In this document: positions 1-7,678 of the stretch, piece by piece
Position numbering within the stretch: the stretch's first letter is position 1
Layout: each line of letters starts with the position of its first letter
Translations under genes and position numbers: made by a program
The notes under the pieces: generated by a model
Databases searched by the model: none
What the model saw: the letters and a program-made list of their open reading frames with translations, nothing else
Told to the model about the DNA's origin: nothing
NCBI GenBank assembly: GCA_017562135.1
Contig: QEYB01001115.1
Coordinates: 1 to 10,038, forward strand
DNA length: 10,038 nucleotides
Origin: Dipylidium caninum
Lineage: Eukaryota; Platyhelminthes; Cestoda; Cyclophyllidea; Dipylidiidae
Direction: 5' to 3'

Positions 1-27
1 TCTACAACCCTCACAGCTTTCTTGCGC

Positions 28-33
28 TTTAAT
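28..33 (-). terminator. Possible variant poly(A) signal ATTAAA
   Basis: ATTAAA reads on the minus strand about 114 bases beyond the TGA at 147-149 that ends the putative four-exon gene. No AATAAA is present between them. ATTAAA is the commonest natural variant of the animal polyadenylation signal, but a six-base AT-rich motif is expected by chance, so this only weakly supports the gene end. Confidence 0.2.
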
Positions 34-146
34 AGTTCTACAGACTAGGCCGAATTCGCAGTAGAAAAGCATATTTGTGTGGCTTTATAGCTAAATCCCT
101 GCATTTTAAAACTGCCTCAAAAACACTCCTTCTAAAGGCTACGTTT

Positions 147-2489
147 TCACATATTTAGCCGTTTTCTCTCCTCAATAGGCCACAATAGCAATGGCTGCAT
201 TTCGTGTCCTTGTAAATGGTCTTTGTAATAAGGCAGTTGCCGATAAACGGGATGGCCATGGAGCTTTCGCATATCCAGGATGTCTTTAAACAAAGGTAAG
301 TAATAAATTTTGAGGCAGTGGAATAGTACTTGAATACTTCTAAGCGAGTTGTCAATTGCGCTGCCATTGTTTTCGAGCGGAATCATAACAGGAAGTTTAA
401 ACGCCTTCAGGATGTATGTCCTTAACCATTTGCAACTAAAGGAAGAAGTAGAATAAAAAATTTTGATAATTACGGATGAAAATAACGTATCAGTTTACCT
501 AATACCGGTTACTTAAGCCTGCTGCAGCCCAACCCAACGTAAGCAACTCTTTATGGACAATGACTGCGGCTCAGAGAATTATATTGTGTTCTAACTTGCA
601 AGTGCTTAAGAGAACGTGATGAAATCATAATATCCGCTTTAAAAGCACTCGATTTTCTTGTCAATTTTATGCTGATCTCCTTAGGATAGTGTACAAATAA
701 GCACTTATGCAGCACAAAAGTTGGACATGGTATCCTATTGAGGACTCAGACTATCCATTTCTTGAACTGTTAGCACACCCTCCTGCATGGTCTATTTACA
801 GTAAAGCATTTACTGTTGCAAAGCATAACATCCTACTCTCGTGAGAACTGATTGCAAGCATTACCCATCATTAAGAGGGGTTCTGATCGCCTATACAAAA
901 CAAACGCTTCACATTTACAACTTGAAGCGGCGTCACTTGCTCACAGCAATAATTCAATTTTGATTGCTACAATGAAAACCATAGGCCGTATCTCCTTTTG
1001 CACCTCTCGCAGAGCATTACAGATGCAGAAGTAAAGCAAAATTGGTATGTAGGTTGGTCGCCTGCGCAGAGTTGTGGCAATAAATGGTAGCCCATAGTGT
1101 GTTAAATGGCACTTATGCTCTCCAAGCTCATCACCTGTGCCAAGAATCAACTTCGGCCCAATAAATTAAAGAGTTATTCATCTGTTGAAGCAAACTATGC
1201 CGCAGCTTTTACGTAGCCACACAAATGAGCTACGGTCAACAGTGCTTCAATTCGCAATCGAACATCTCCATTACTGATTCATACATACGCAACTCAGCAC
1301 CTTTAGCCGTTCCCGACCCCAAAGAAGACTACAGGAGACAAAATATCCGGACAAAATTAAAGGCACAACAGCGAGACCACAAGTGGTCTACCACCAAATC
1401 CCAGCATTAAACAAACTGCCAGTGGATTACATAATACCACTCATCCCTTGGTAACTGTGCTGCATCTGCAGTCGCCTTTTAGTCCTTCATAGTGGAAGCG
1501 CTAACACTCACACCCAAAAGCAAGAGAGTCAAAATCCTGCCGATGCCACGCCTCAAGACCACTATAATAACAGAACCATCAGGACGTAATTTGGCTTCCA
1601 GTCTGAAATCTACTGTCGCGTGGCTACCATACAACCACAAGCTCAAACAACTGCCTTAGACAGCGGCAGCACGCAGCACCATCAGCTTTGAAAATCGGGC
1701 ACTAAAGAAAGCTACAAGGTGAAGTTTGTATGCTGATCTAAACCATTTTGAGCAAGGAGTAACAGATCACTGAATAACCAATCCTTTGTTTCTGAGTCTA
1801 CCTCAAACCTACGATTAGATGAGTTCTAAGGCAACGCAACACGTTTTGCAAAGATAGTCCCAAAACAAACCAGTGAACTCAAAGTCCATGAACATTCTAG
1901 TTGCGAAGTTTGTCGCAACCTCGTTGTGCCCATCACCATTACAAAAACTAAAACTGCACAAATAACGCACCCATCAGCATGCATAAATTAGTGAAGGGAC
2001 ATACGACGATTGGTAACAACATGCTGTTGCGAAAAAGCGCACTTTGAATATTTGGTTGCATGAGAAGGTAACAAGTCATGAAATGCAACCCAATCTTACC
2101 TGAGGAATGTAATGAGCAATAGCGAAGGTGGGATTCGCATTCAGTATTGCAAGTTGATACTTTCATGCTTAGCTGATAATGCTTTACCAGAAATAAGCAT
2201 TCCCGCCAAATCAAAATCTAAAAACGCAGTGCATGCTGTGTAGCCTATATTCACACAAATTCTCTAGTTTGTATGCAGATGAAGTCTACCTAGCTGCGCT
2301 CTGAGCTTACTCCAAACGATCAAAGAACCAACACGAGAATGGACATTTGAGGTAGCCGCGTAAGACCTGGTCGGCATGACAAGTAGACGCAGTTGGGCTT
2401 TGTCTCTATTAAGTAAGCATTAATTTCTTAAAGCAGCTTACCTTAGCTTCGATGTTAGGTAAAGTAAATTCAGTGTTTAAACCCAATAT
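147..2489 (-). CDS. Putative multi-exon gene, 3' portion (four exons), product unknown
   Basis: Seen: four minus-strand segments with splice motifs and matching phase. Exon A is 2489-2442 (after TTTCTGACATAG; donor AAG|GTAAGC; 16 codons). Exon B is 2172-2100 (after CATTATCAG; donor CAG|GTAAGA). Exon C is 1134-945 (after TTGATTCTTGGCACAG; donor CT|GTGAGC). Exon D is 435-147 (after the pyrimidine-rich CTACTTCTTCCTTTAG), ending in TGA. Junction phases are 0, 1 and 2, and each exon of the chain is open in the frame required. The joined product is about 199 residues without its N-terminus. It has hydrophobic stretches in exon C (YIPILLYFCICNAL; MVFIVAIKIELLL) and a basic, charged C-terminus (WPIEERKRLN). 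I do not recognise the family. Introns would be 269, 965 and 509 nt. Exon C has a weak donor (T at -1). A plus-strand donor AAAG|GTAAGTAA at 296 lies inside exon D and is a competing signal. The model is an inference; exons C and D are the most credible parts. Confidence 0.38.
436..944. other. Gene-free stretch; putative intron of the minus-strand gene
   Basis: No credible coding segment was seen on either strand. The only open frames near here on the plus strand (852-1034) have ordinary stop spacing and no splice context. On the minus strand the stretch begins GTGAGC and ends TTCCTTTAG, so it reads as an intron between putative exons C and D. No repeat or RNA gene is visible. Confidence 0.4.
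1135..2099. other. Gene-free stretch; putative long intron of the minus-strand gene
   Basis: This stretch lies between putative minus-strand exons B and C and is bounded by GTAAGA and GGCACAG on that strand. A plus-strand open frame at 1225-1410 starts with ATG, but it is hydrophilic, has no recognisable motif and no good splice sites. The plus strand from about 1300 to 1700 is A/C-rich, which lowers stop density there. No repeat or RNA gene was seen. Confidence 0.4.
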
Positions 2490-2614
2490 CTATGTCAGAA
2501 ATATAAAGGTATTCTTTTGAGCCTTTGACAAAATATTAAGTTGTAACAGAACAAATAAGGGCACGCATCCAAAACCTAAAGAGGCGAAATAGCACTACAG
2601 CGTGATAGACTTAC

Positions 2615-2699
2615 CACTGCGCCCACCAATTATGCAATGCTTGGCTCGCCTTTCCACATTTAGTTGGCCACGCCTCTCAAATAGTTGGTAAATGAACAT
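2615..2699 (-). CDS. Putative exon with strong donor, product unknown
   Basis: Seen: on the minus strand a segment opens after a TGA, has an ATG at 2699-2697, and runs open for 28 codons to the strong donor AGTG|GTAAGT at 2615/2614. Its end reads ERRAKHCIIGGRSG, with a glycine-rich tail. Only 39 bases downstream there is an excellent acceptor, GCCTCTTTAG (exon start 2575). Joining there keeps the frame open for about 28 more codons before a TAG at 2490-2492. That would make a very short intron of 39 nt. The exit phase (1) does not fit exon A at 2489, so this may be a separate small gene, an alternative end, or a missing exon. The P-loop-like GG.SG is not followed by Lys-Ser/Thr, so I do not call an ATP-binding site. 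Family unknown. Confidence 0.25.
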
Positions 2700-2856
2700 T
2701 GCTTTTCACAGTCCTCCAGAGTTCTAGTCTCTTGGCATAATATAGATCCTATTTTAAGTTATAATTGTGGCACGAGGTTAAGGTTGTATGTATTTTTAAT
2801 AAATGGTACTTGCATACGTTCGGAAGACTACCGCTTTATCGCTCCTTTCTTCTTAG

Positions 2857-3116
2857 TACGGTGTTTGTAAGTGTATTTATATTCTTTCACGGTGCTTGAA
2901 ACTGTAAAGTCTAGACAATCTGCAAAAATCTACTACAGAACAGGGATGCCTCTTGAGAAATTCGTGCCTTTTCTTAATGACCATGTACTAAATTTTGCCT
3001 GCTCTCTTGGAAATGGGGAAGGCGTCAAAGCATATTTTTGTAAACCCATGAAGGGTCCTGTAGCTGGTATGCAAATCTCTACCAGATTAGGTATTGAAAT
3101 CGGGAACAGTTGTTAG
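2857..3116 (+). CDS. Weak plus-strand exon candidate, product unknown
   Basis: The plus strand has a strong acceptor, CTCCTTTCTTCTTAG, ending at 2856. A frame open from 2871 to a TAG at 3114-3116 follows, but it is separated from the acceptor by an in-frame TAA at 2868. A second acceptor (AATCTACTACAG, ending at 2938) enters the same frame. It reads a plausible segment containing MPLEKFVPFLNDHVLNFAC and CKPMKGPVAG, before a possible donor GTATGC near 3068. There is no recognisable domain. The in-frame stop and weak donor keep this low. If real, the most likely coding part is 2939-3067. Confidence 0.18.
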
Positions 3117-4136
3117 TGGCCGTACAGTGCTTGCTAAAGGTGAAACATTGCGTGTCGAGTATTTTGTTTGCTAGAAGTACAGTGCAGTAAAAGATCAACG
3201 CCATTGAGCAGCGGAAGTGGAAAGCAGCAAGGCTTGACAGCAACTCTAGCTATTCCTTAACGTTTATTTTAGCGCGTGAATGGATAAGGAAAGTAAATAA
3301 ATAAATGCCAGGCACCTAGGAAGGTTGTAGCCCTCCACCAAGCTACGCCCCCCTACCCAAAACCCATCGGCATCAAAAGACAAAACAACTCTAAAACTAC
3401 CAAAACAATCTTAACTCATTGCTCAAAGCATTGAATAGCAAAAAATGGACTTGAGTAGGCATTGTATTCAGGAAACAGAACGTCCTAACAGTCACCTCAT
3501 GAAGCTTTTGTGTCTACTCTAGCGAGTAGGCGTACAAAGGAGGCTGACTAATATTCATAGGACCTAATAACAAACATCAGAGCAGAACTAATAAAAAAGT
3601 GCTGATTGATTGCCAGATTCCCGACATTTTACAACGAAAAAAGCCCCGTTAATCAGAGGCGAGGCCTCCCAAATGCAGAACACTTACGTGCTTCACTCGC
3701 AAAATTAGCCAATCACTTCAATGCTAGTTCGATAAAACAAATAACCCTTCAACCCTTTTAAAATTTTTGGCAGGTTGAAAAGTTTCCATCGATACCAAAC
3801 TTCCTGCGCCAGATTTAAGGATTAAATGCAGAAACAACATAAGTTGCCACCGCAGGATGGATAAGTGGCTTGTGCTCTTCTCAGCAGACGCCTCATTGCT
3901 GACTCATCCACTTCGGATGGCTGGTCGATCAATGGGTCAATAAAATCGATAAGATCGCCTACTGTGCATTCATTGCGTATTAGCTATCTGCCTAGTCGGT
4001 CGGTCCATTCACTCATACATTCAATCCACAAATAGGTGAGTGCGAAGCGACTCTAGCACTTACTCAAGTTTATGCCACGTAGGGCTGTCAATTACCGTAA
4101 AAATAGACTAATTTTTAAAACACATCGTAGAATTCG
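3117..4136. other. Stretch with no supported gene
   Basis: Stops are dense in all frames. Noted but not called: a C-rich run around 3330-3360, an AAAT microrepeat at 3294-3306, and a 44-nt minus-strand segment (4107-4064) open between a TAG acceptor and GA|GTAAGT, which is too short to judge. Plus-strand GTGAGT at 4034 has no convincing exon before it. No structured RNA or mobile element was recognised. Confidence 0.4.
3294..3306. repeat. Short AAAT microrepeat
   Basis: Three AAAT units in tandem (TAAATAAATAAAT). Short, low-complexity and typical of intergenic or intronic animal DNA. It also contains AATAAA motifs on the plus strand, but no open frame ends close upstream, so it is not called as a poly(A) site. 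Confidence 0.7.
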
Positions 4137-4340
4137 ATGTTACTTCTGCTCGGTATGCGGATAAATTCTTGTCTATTTAACTTACTGTGTATGGGCACCA
4201 GGCCATTTTTAAAACCAACGTTATTATTTACAGGTCCACCTCTTAAACGACCGTTTCATGTGCGCCGAGTAAATAATTGTGAAGACTTGAGAAAATCAGC
4301 TGATATTGCAGATGAAAATAGCTGCAAGGAACATCGTTAA
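4137..4340 (+). CDS. Putative small ORF or terminal exon, product unknown
   Basis: Seen: an ATG at 4137 opens a 67-codon frame ending in TAA at 4338-4340. The first 30 residues are hydrophobic and start MLLLLGMRINSCLFNLL. The C-terminal half is charged (PPLKRPFHVRRVNNCEDLRK). A good acceptor, TTATTATTTACAG, ends at 4233 inside the frame. The more likely reading is therefore a terminal exon at 4234-4340, entered in phase 1, with the upstream hydrophobic part being intron. As a single unspliced ORF it would resemble a small secreted or anchored protein. No domain is recognised and no poly(A) signal lies close downstream. Confidence 0.25.
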   Translation: MLLLLGMRINSCLFNLLCMGTRPFLKPTLLFTGPPLKRPFHVRRVNNCEDLRKSADIADENSCKEHR

Positions 4341-4712
4341 ACCTTATGACAGATTTGTGCATGAGTTAAATCCAGCATTCGTCTAACTACATTTGTCGAA
4401 GATGTCGATTCGTCAGGCATAGCGCTAACAGTTGGAGTCACAGCATGTCGAGGAACATTTTGCCAAAAGGGCAGAGCGTGGCAATGGTTTCCGGGTTAAA
4501 ATGTAGCAACCCATATTCAATTCTTTGAAGTGCGGTTTACAAGTAGTAAGATAGTGGAGCCGTCTGTCCAACGTCAAAAGTGTTAGTCCAAGGAGCGTTG
4601 CCAAGACCGCCACTGGAGACGTCTCTCTAAAGAACTCTCATCGTACTTCCACCACCGTAATTTGCGAAGGCGTTCCTGCAAATTTAGCAAAGCACACCAG
4701 TAAAAGGACTGC

Positions 4713-5089
4713 ATGAAAGGTGAGTTGGTTTATTGATTTAGTCTCCCCAACTACTCATCATTTAAACATCAACCAACTCTCATGCACTTACAATGGGCCA
4801 AGTTTCTTCCCCTGTTGCAATTTTCTTTTGTTTAAATTAAGGCAGGCACCTCGTAGTGGAGGAAATAAGTGTAACAAGGCCCAAAAAGCGATCAACTCAA
4901 AGGACGGCTACACATTATCGTCCTCGCCATTCCATTTTTCGTCAGTGCCTCCCTTCCACTTCATTTCCTCTTTGCCTCGGGTCTTCATTTCATCCTCCAC
5001 TTCCATCGCCTCCATCGCAAACTGCTCGTCAGCTCCAACCTCCCATCACTCCGTTCTCTAGCCGTCAAAGGACCACAACAGATAGATAG
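4713..5089 (+). CDS. Putative two-exon small gene (basic, Ser/Pro-rich product)
   Basis: Seen: ATGAAAG|GTGAGT places a start codon seven bases before a strong donor (intron from 4720). The intron ends with a pyrimidine-rich tract, TTTTCTTTTGTTTAAATTAAG (acceptor at 4841). Exon 2 (4842-5089) continues in the required phase for 81 codons to TAG, giving about 84 residues. Using the other nearby AG (4845) would hit a stop at once. The product has a basic patch near residues 14-23 (TRPKKRSTQR, nuclear-localisation-like) and a Ser/Pro-rich, probably disordered second half. A strong donor GTAAGT sits three bases after the stop (5092), which suggests the transcript continues beyond it. Caution: 4880-5060 is C/T-rich on this strand and all three plus frames are open there, so openness alone proves little. 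Confidence 0.33.
4720..4841 (+). other. Putative intron (GTGAGT...TTAAG), 122 nt
   Basis: The plus-strand donor AAAG|GTGAGT at 4720 pairs with an acceptor at 4841, preceded by a T-rich tract (CCCTGTTGCAATTTTCTTTTG). Length and composition are typical of a short animal intron. The phase fits the two-exon model spanning it. Confidence 0.35.
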
Positions 5090-5109
5090 GGGTAAGTTGA
5101 AACATCAAT

Positions 5110-5122
5110 CCTTCCTTCCTTC
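5110..5122. repeat. Short CCTT microrepeat
   Basis: Three CCTT units plus C, just inside the possible intron that follows GTAAGT at 5092. Simple-sequence tract with no further meaning apparent. Confidence 0.7.
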
Positions 5123-5185
5123 ATTGTGCCAACTTCTTTCACTCTTTGTTACCTAACTTGTGCGCATTACTTTGATACCTTTAAG

Positions 5186-5344
5186 TCTGATATCCGGTGT
5201 AAATCACATAGCAAGGAAAGGCTATGCTTGGCCTCTTCGTGTGCACTGTTAAAAAAATTTATGTCGTCTCCGCTAAATTTGTCTGTTTTATTGAGCTCAG
5301 ATAAATGGCTGGATGAAGTGGTAAATGTATTAACTGGTGATTAG
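5186..5344 (+). CDS. Putative terminal exon, product unknown
   Basis: After a pyrimidine-rich tract ending GATACCTTTAAG (5185), a frame is open for 52 codons to TAG at 5342-5344. It reads a plausible helix-rich end with LNLSVLLSSDKWLDEVVNVL. An AATAAA lies 80 bases beyond the stop, as for a last exon. The only upstream exon candidate (ending at the donor at 5092) is not in a compatible phase: its coding frame has already stopped, and its other open frame would meet a TGA. The link to 4713-5089 is therefore unproven. No family recognised. Confidence 0.22.
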   Translation, partial: SDIRCKSHSKERLCLASSCALLKKFMSSPLNLSVLLSSDKWLDEVVNVLTGD

Positions 5345-6226
5345 AGGGGAGAAAGGAGGGTGATAAAAGGCTGCACCATACCACTGTGGAGAGTGTTTTG
5401 CGGCAAAGAATTTTACCCAAACCTAATAAAACAATATAAAACTGCCATCTATGACTGTAAAAAGGACGTTTGTTATATTGTTTTAGTAACAGCTGAAAAA
5501 CCAAACTCAAAGTACCTATTTATTTGGTTTTATTGATCACTGAAGGTGCTCTTAAGGCAAAATTTCAGGTGAAACAGCCTAATCGGATCCAAGGTGGTTC
5601 ATAGCGAAGCATTTAGTTTTATACTTTAGCCGCCTATCATTCTGAAGCTGTATTTCTCTAAATGCTATCAGCTGTATGTGATTGAAATGTTAGTCTCTCA
5701 CCAACAATTTGGCCCCTCTTAATTCTTCTTCTACTAACTTCATTCAGATCAATTTAAACTGGCATAGCACGCAATCCCAGCGCCAATTTGTTTTGCAACC
5801 TTCGCACTCCATTCGGTTACATCATAAATCCCAGCTGAGATCCACGTGTTTACGCTGTTACCACCGCAGTAAATGTTCTCGTGATTTAATTGCTACTAAA
5901 ATGCATAAGTAGCAGCGACAATTTCGAGAAGAATAGGCAAAGGTTTCAGTAGCCTTCAGGTGCATTTTGTGACACACGATCAAGTAATCTTTAACTTATT
6001 CGAAAAACCTTCCCCATCAGCATTGCTTTACTCCCAAAATGTCAAGTAATGGTAAAACTCGACCCTTTTTGTTCGCTTAATCCTGTTATACTTTTTTGTC
6101 TGTTGTACTTGATTTATCAACTTGAAATTGCTCCCAAATTCCTTAGAAAATTACTGCGGTTGTAAAGGAGGAAAGGAATACCTATCATCCTATTCATCTT
6201 GACTTCATCATATTGAACAGGAAAGT
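5345..6226. other. Stretch with no supported gene
   Basis: Apart from the AATAAA at 5425-5430, nothing was supported. A 67-codon plus frame at 5709-5912 is Ser/Arg/His-rich and lacks a start or splice context. A minus frame at 5259-5510 is the antisense shadow of the segment ending at 5344. The minus frame continuing from 6226 to 6117 is treated as 3' UTR of the neighbouring gene model. No repeats or RNA genes seen. Confidence 0.4.
5425..5430 (+). terminator. Possible poly(A) signal AATAAA
   Basis: AATAAA lies 80 bases after the TAG at 5342-5344 that ends the open plus-strand segment, at a usual 3' UTR distance. Such hexamers are common in AT-rich DNA, so support is limited. Confidence 0.25.
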
Positions 6227-6572
6227 TTACGTTTTGCATCGAACAGCTGGAAACATACATTTCCTTCCAGATTCTGATATTTTTACAAATATTAATTGCA
6301 TCAACAACTGAATGGAGGCAGCAAAAAGAAAAAAAATATCTAATGTACTTTTCCTTTAAAAGTCGTGCGGATGCGCAGTTCCTTTTTAAGCTGGCAAATT
6401 CTTCCCCTCTCCCAAAATACCTACTCACTTTGAATATCCTCCCAAATAACCATTCCGACATTGATTGAAATTCTGATTGCTTGGAGCCACAATTTATCTT
6501 TGATCCGTAATGCAATGCAGCAGTGTCTAGGCTAAGCAAAACAGGCATTTCGTGCTTGGAAAGTAGCAAATG
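6227..6572 (-). CDS. Putative two-exon 3' gene end, product unknown
   Basis: Seen: on the minus strand, after CTTATACTCCTAATAG, exon 6572-6429 is open for exactly 48 codons to the strong donor AAA|GTGAGT (phase 0). It contains SLDTAALHYGSKINCGSKQS and SEWLFGRIFK. A 121-nt intron ends in one of the best acceptors in the window (TTTTTTTTCTTTTTGCTGCCTCCATTCAG, 6308). The next exon, 6307-6227, is open in phase 0 for 26 codons to TAA, giving about 74 residues in all. The unspliced frame also stays open to 6117, making this the longest open run in the window (about 150 codons), so an intronless reading is an alternative. Its first in-frame ATG is at 6548-6546. No domain or membrane segment stands out, and no poly(A) signal was found in the next 100 bases. 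Upstream exons are not identified. Confidence 0.38.
6308..6428 (-). other. Putative intron with strong polypyrimidine tract, 121 nt
   Basis: On the minus strand it starts GTGAGTAGG and ends with a long T-rich run followed by GCTGCCTCCATTCAG. Both ends match animal splice consensus well and the flanking frames agree. The same bases remain open in one frame, so splicing is inferred. Confidence 0.4.
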
Positions 6573-6842
6573 CTATTAGGAGTATAAGTAGGGTGCCATG
6601 GCTTAACCACTTTATGCCTTCCAAGCGGTAATATTAAAACGTCTACCGTGCTAGCATTGGACACTGAAAGGTCTGCAAAGGCATGAGACTAGGGAGGCCT
6701 TAACGAAAGTCGCAAGCAAGCCTGATCTTAAAGCAACTGTACCGACATCGACAGCTGACCATTGCTGTTACGTGTCCACCTCCTGGATTATCAGCAATTC
6801 AGGGACTGGTTTCTTGTTTGTTTGCAACTTTTTTGTGCATAG

Positions 6843-7678
6843 TGGATGGGGTGCCTAATTTTCACTGCATAGAACTAACACTATTTGTCTACATCACGAG
6901 AATAGAGATTCTGACTAAAGCGAGTGAGGTAACCTAACGCAAGCAAACGCACGAATTGAGACAAACTGAGGTTAACGATGAATCTGCCCAAAAGCAGTCC
7001 TCATTTTGCAAACAAAAGAAGGAATGCACAATAATAGTGCACAAATCGGTGATGGTGGTTTTTCACTAGAACAGAAGTCTTTACGCTAATTGTAACACAC
7101 ACCCATCTCATTTTAATTCACTATTAACTGTATTTGTTGTGCTGCCCAGAAATGCATTTGGGAGGCTTAACAGCAATGGCTGGTACAGTTCAATTCAAAA
7201 TATGGTTTAAATTTAAATTTGTTTATCTGCGTGTTAACTCACATTCGATCTTCAGCATTTTAAAAGTCAATTCGGTTCTTTATATCGAGCGATTCTGCTC
7301 TGGCTTCTGAAATTTTCTGCAGTTGTTAGCGATAGAATTTTGCGCAGCTGTACCGATTATGCGTCTCAGTGATGCGTCAAAGCCGATTGGTTTGGCAATA
7401 TCTACATCACACTGGAGCTCATAACATATTGGACAGCGCTTTTATGAGATATGAGGTAAGCATGTTATAAAAATTGACAAATAAATGATCAGTATTTGCA
7501 AAATTAAATAAATGCTTGTCCTGTGTTGCTTTGGCTATTTACTTAGGAGGATGTCGGTAAAAGGAGTGATTGGCACCTGGTTTGCAGTCATAATGATTTG
7601 ACCGAGTGTTGTAGGTCAGTTGGTTTGGCAAAGCCAATTCGGCTAGCCCCTTATCTGGATAAGGCGCACAAGCCATAA
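6843..7678 (+). CDS. Putative three-exon gene, 3' portion, product unknown
   Basis: Seen: three plus-strand segments with good splice motifs and matching phase. Exon 1 is 6843-6928, after a long T-rich tract ending TTTTTTGTGCATAG, with donor GAG|GTAACC. It reads DGVPNFHCIELTLF and ends in KASE. Exon 2 is 7348-7455, after TTTTGCGCAG, exactly 36 codons, donor GAG|GTAAGC; it contains LVWQYLHHTGAHNILDSAF. Exon 3 is 7547-7678, after CTTTGGCTATTTACTTAG, 43 codons then TAA; it contains KRSDWHLVCSHNDLTECC and LAKPIRLAPYLDKAH. Both internal junctions are phase 0, and exon 2's frame stops shortly inside its intron, as expected. The partial product is about 108 residues, lacking its N-terminus (phase 1 entry needed). 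No family is recognised, there is no clear membrane segment, and no AATAAA lies nearby. This is the most coherent model in the window, but it was assembled by eye. Confidence 0.43.
7206..7220. repeat. TTTAAA short tandem palindrome
   Basis: TTTAAATTTAAATTT is a short alternating T3/A3 run, self-complementary over most of its length. It lies in the putative intron between exons 1 and 2 of the 6843-7678 model. No function is suggested. Confidence 0.6.
7456..7546 (+). other. Putative short intron, 91 nt
   Basis: Starts GTAAGC and ends with a pyrimidine-rich TTGCTTTGGCTATTTACTTAG. It is A/T-rich, with stops in the flanking reading frame. It separates two open segments that are both in phase 0. 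Confidence 0.45.
7625..7664. repeat. Two adjacent small inverted repeats
   Basis: TTGGC-AAA-GCCAA (7625-7637) is followed by CCTTAT-CTGG-ATAAGG (7649-7664), both perfect stems of 5 and 6 bp. AGCC-AATTC-GGCT overlaps the first. They fall inside putative exon 3 of the plus-strand model, so they may be coincidental. They could fold in RNA of either strand. Confidence 0.5.

Noticed and set aside
252..295. Plus-strand mini-exon ATGGCCATGGAG... ending AAAG|GTAAGTAA
   Set aside because: The donor is excellent, but the exon is 44 bases with no partner exon found, and it is antisense to the better-supported minus exon D.
1948..2099. Continuation of the minus frame beyond exon B
   Set aside because: The strong donor CAG|GTAAGA at 2100/2099 suggests this part is intron read-through; no conserved-looking motif follows.
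4064..4107. 44-nt minus segment between TTAAAAATTAG and GA|GTAAGT
   Set aside because: Too short to judge and no in-phase neighbour was found.
4425..4613. 62-codon minus frame with a signal-peptide-like start (VAVLATLLGLTLL)
   Set aside because: Starts with GTG, has no good Kozak or splice context beyond a moderate TTTAG upstream, and its length is expected by chance.
5709..5912. 67-codon plus frame, Ser/Arg/His-rich
   Set aside because: No start context, splice sites or motif; length is compatible with chance.
6543..6626. Plus-strand segment QAFRAWKVANAIRSIS... ending near GCG|GTAATA
   Set aside because: Reads protein-like, but the donor is poor, its phase does not fit the exon at 6843, and it partly overlaps the minus exon 6429-6572. 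It shows that protein-like appearance alone is weak evidence.
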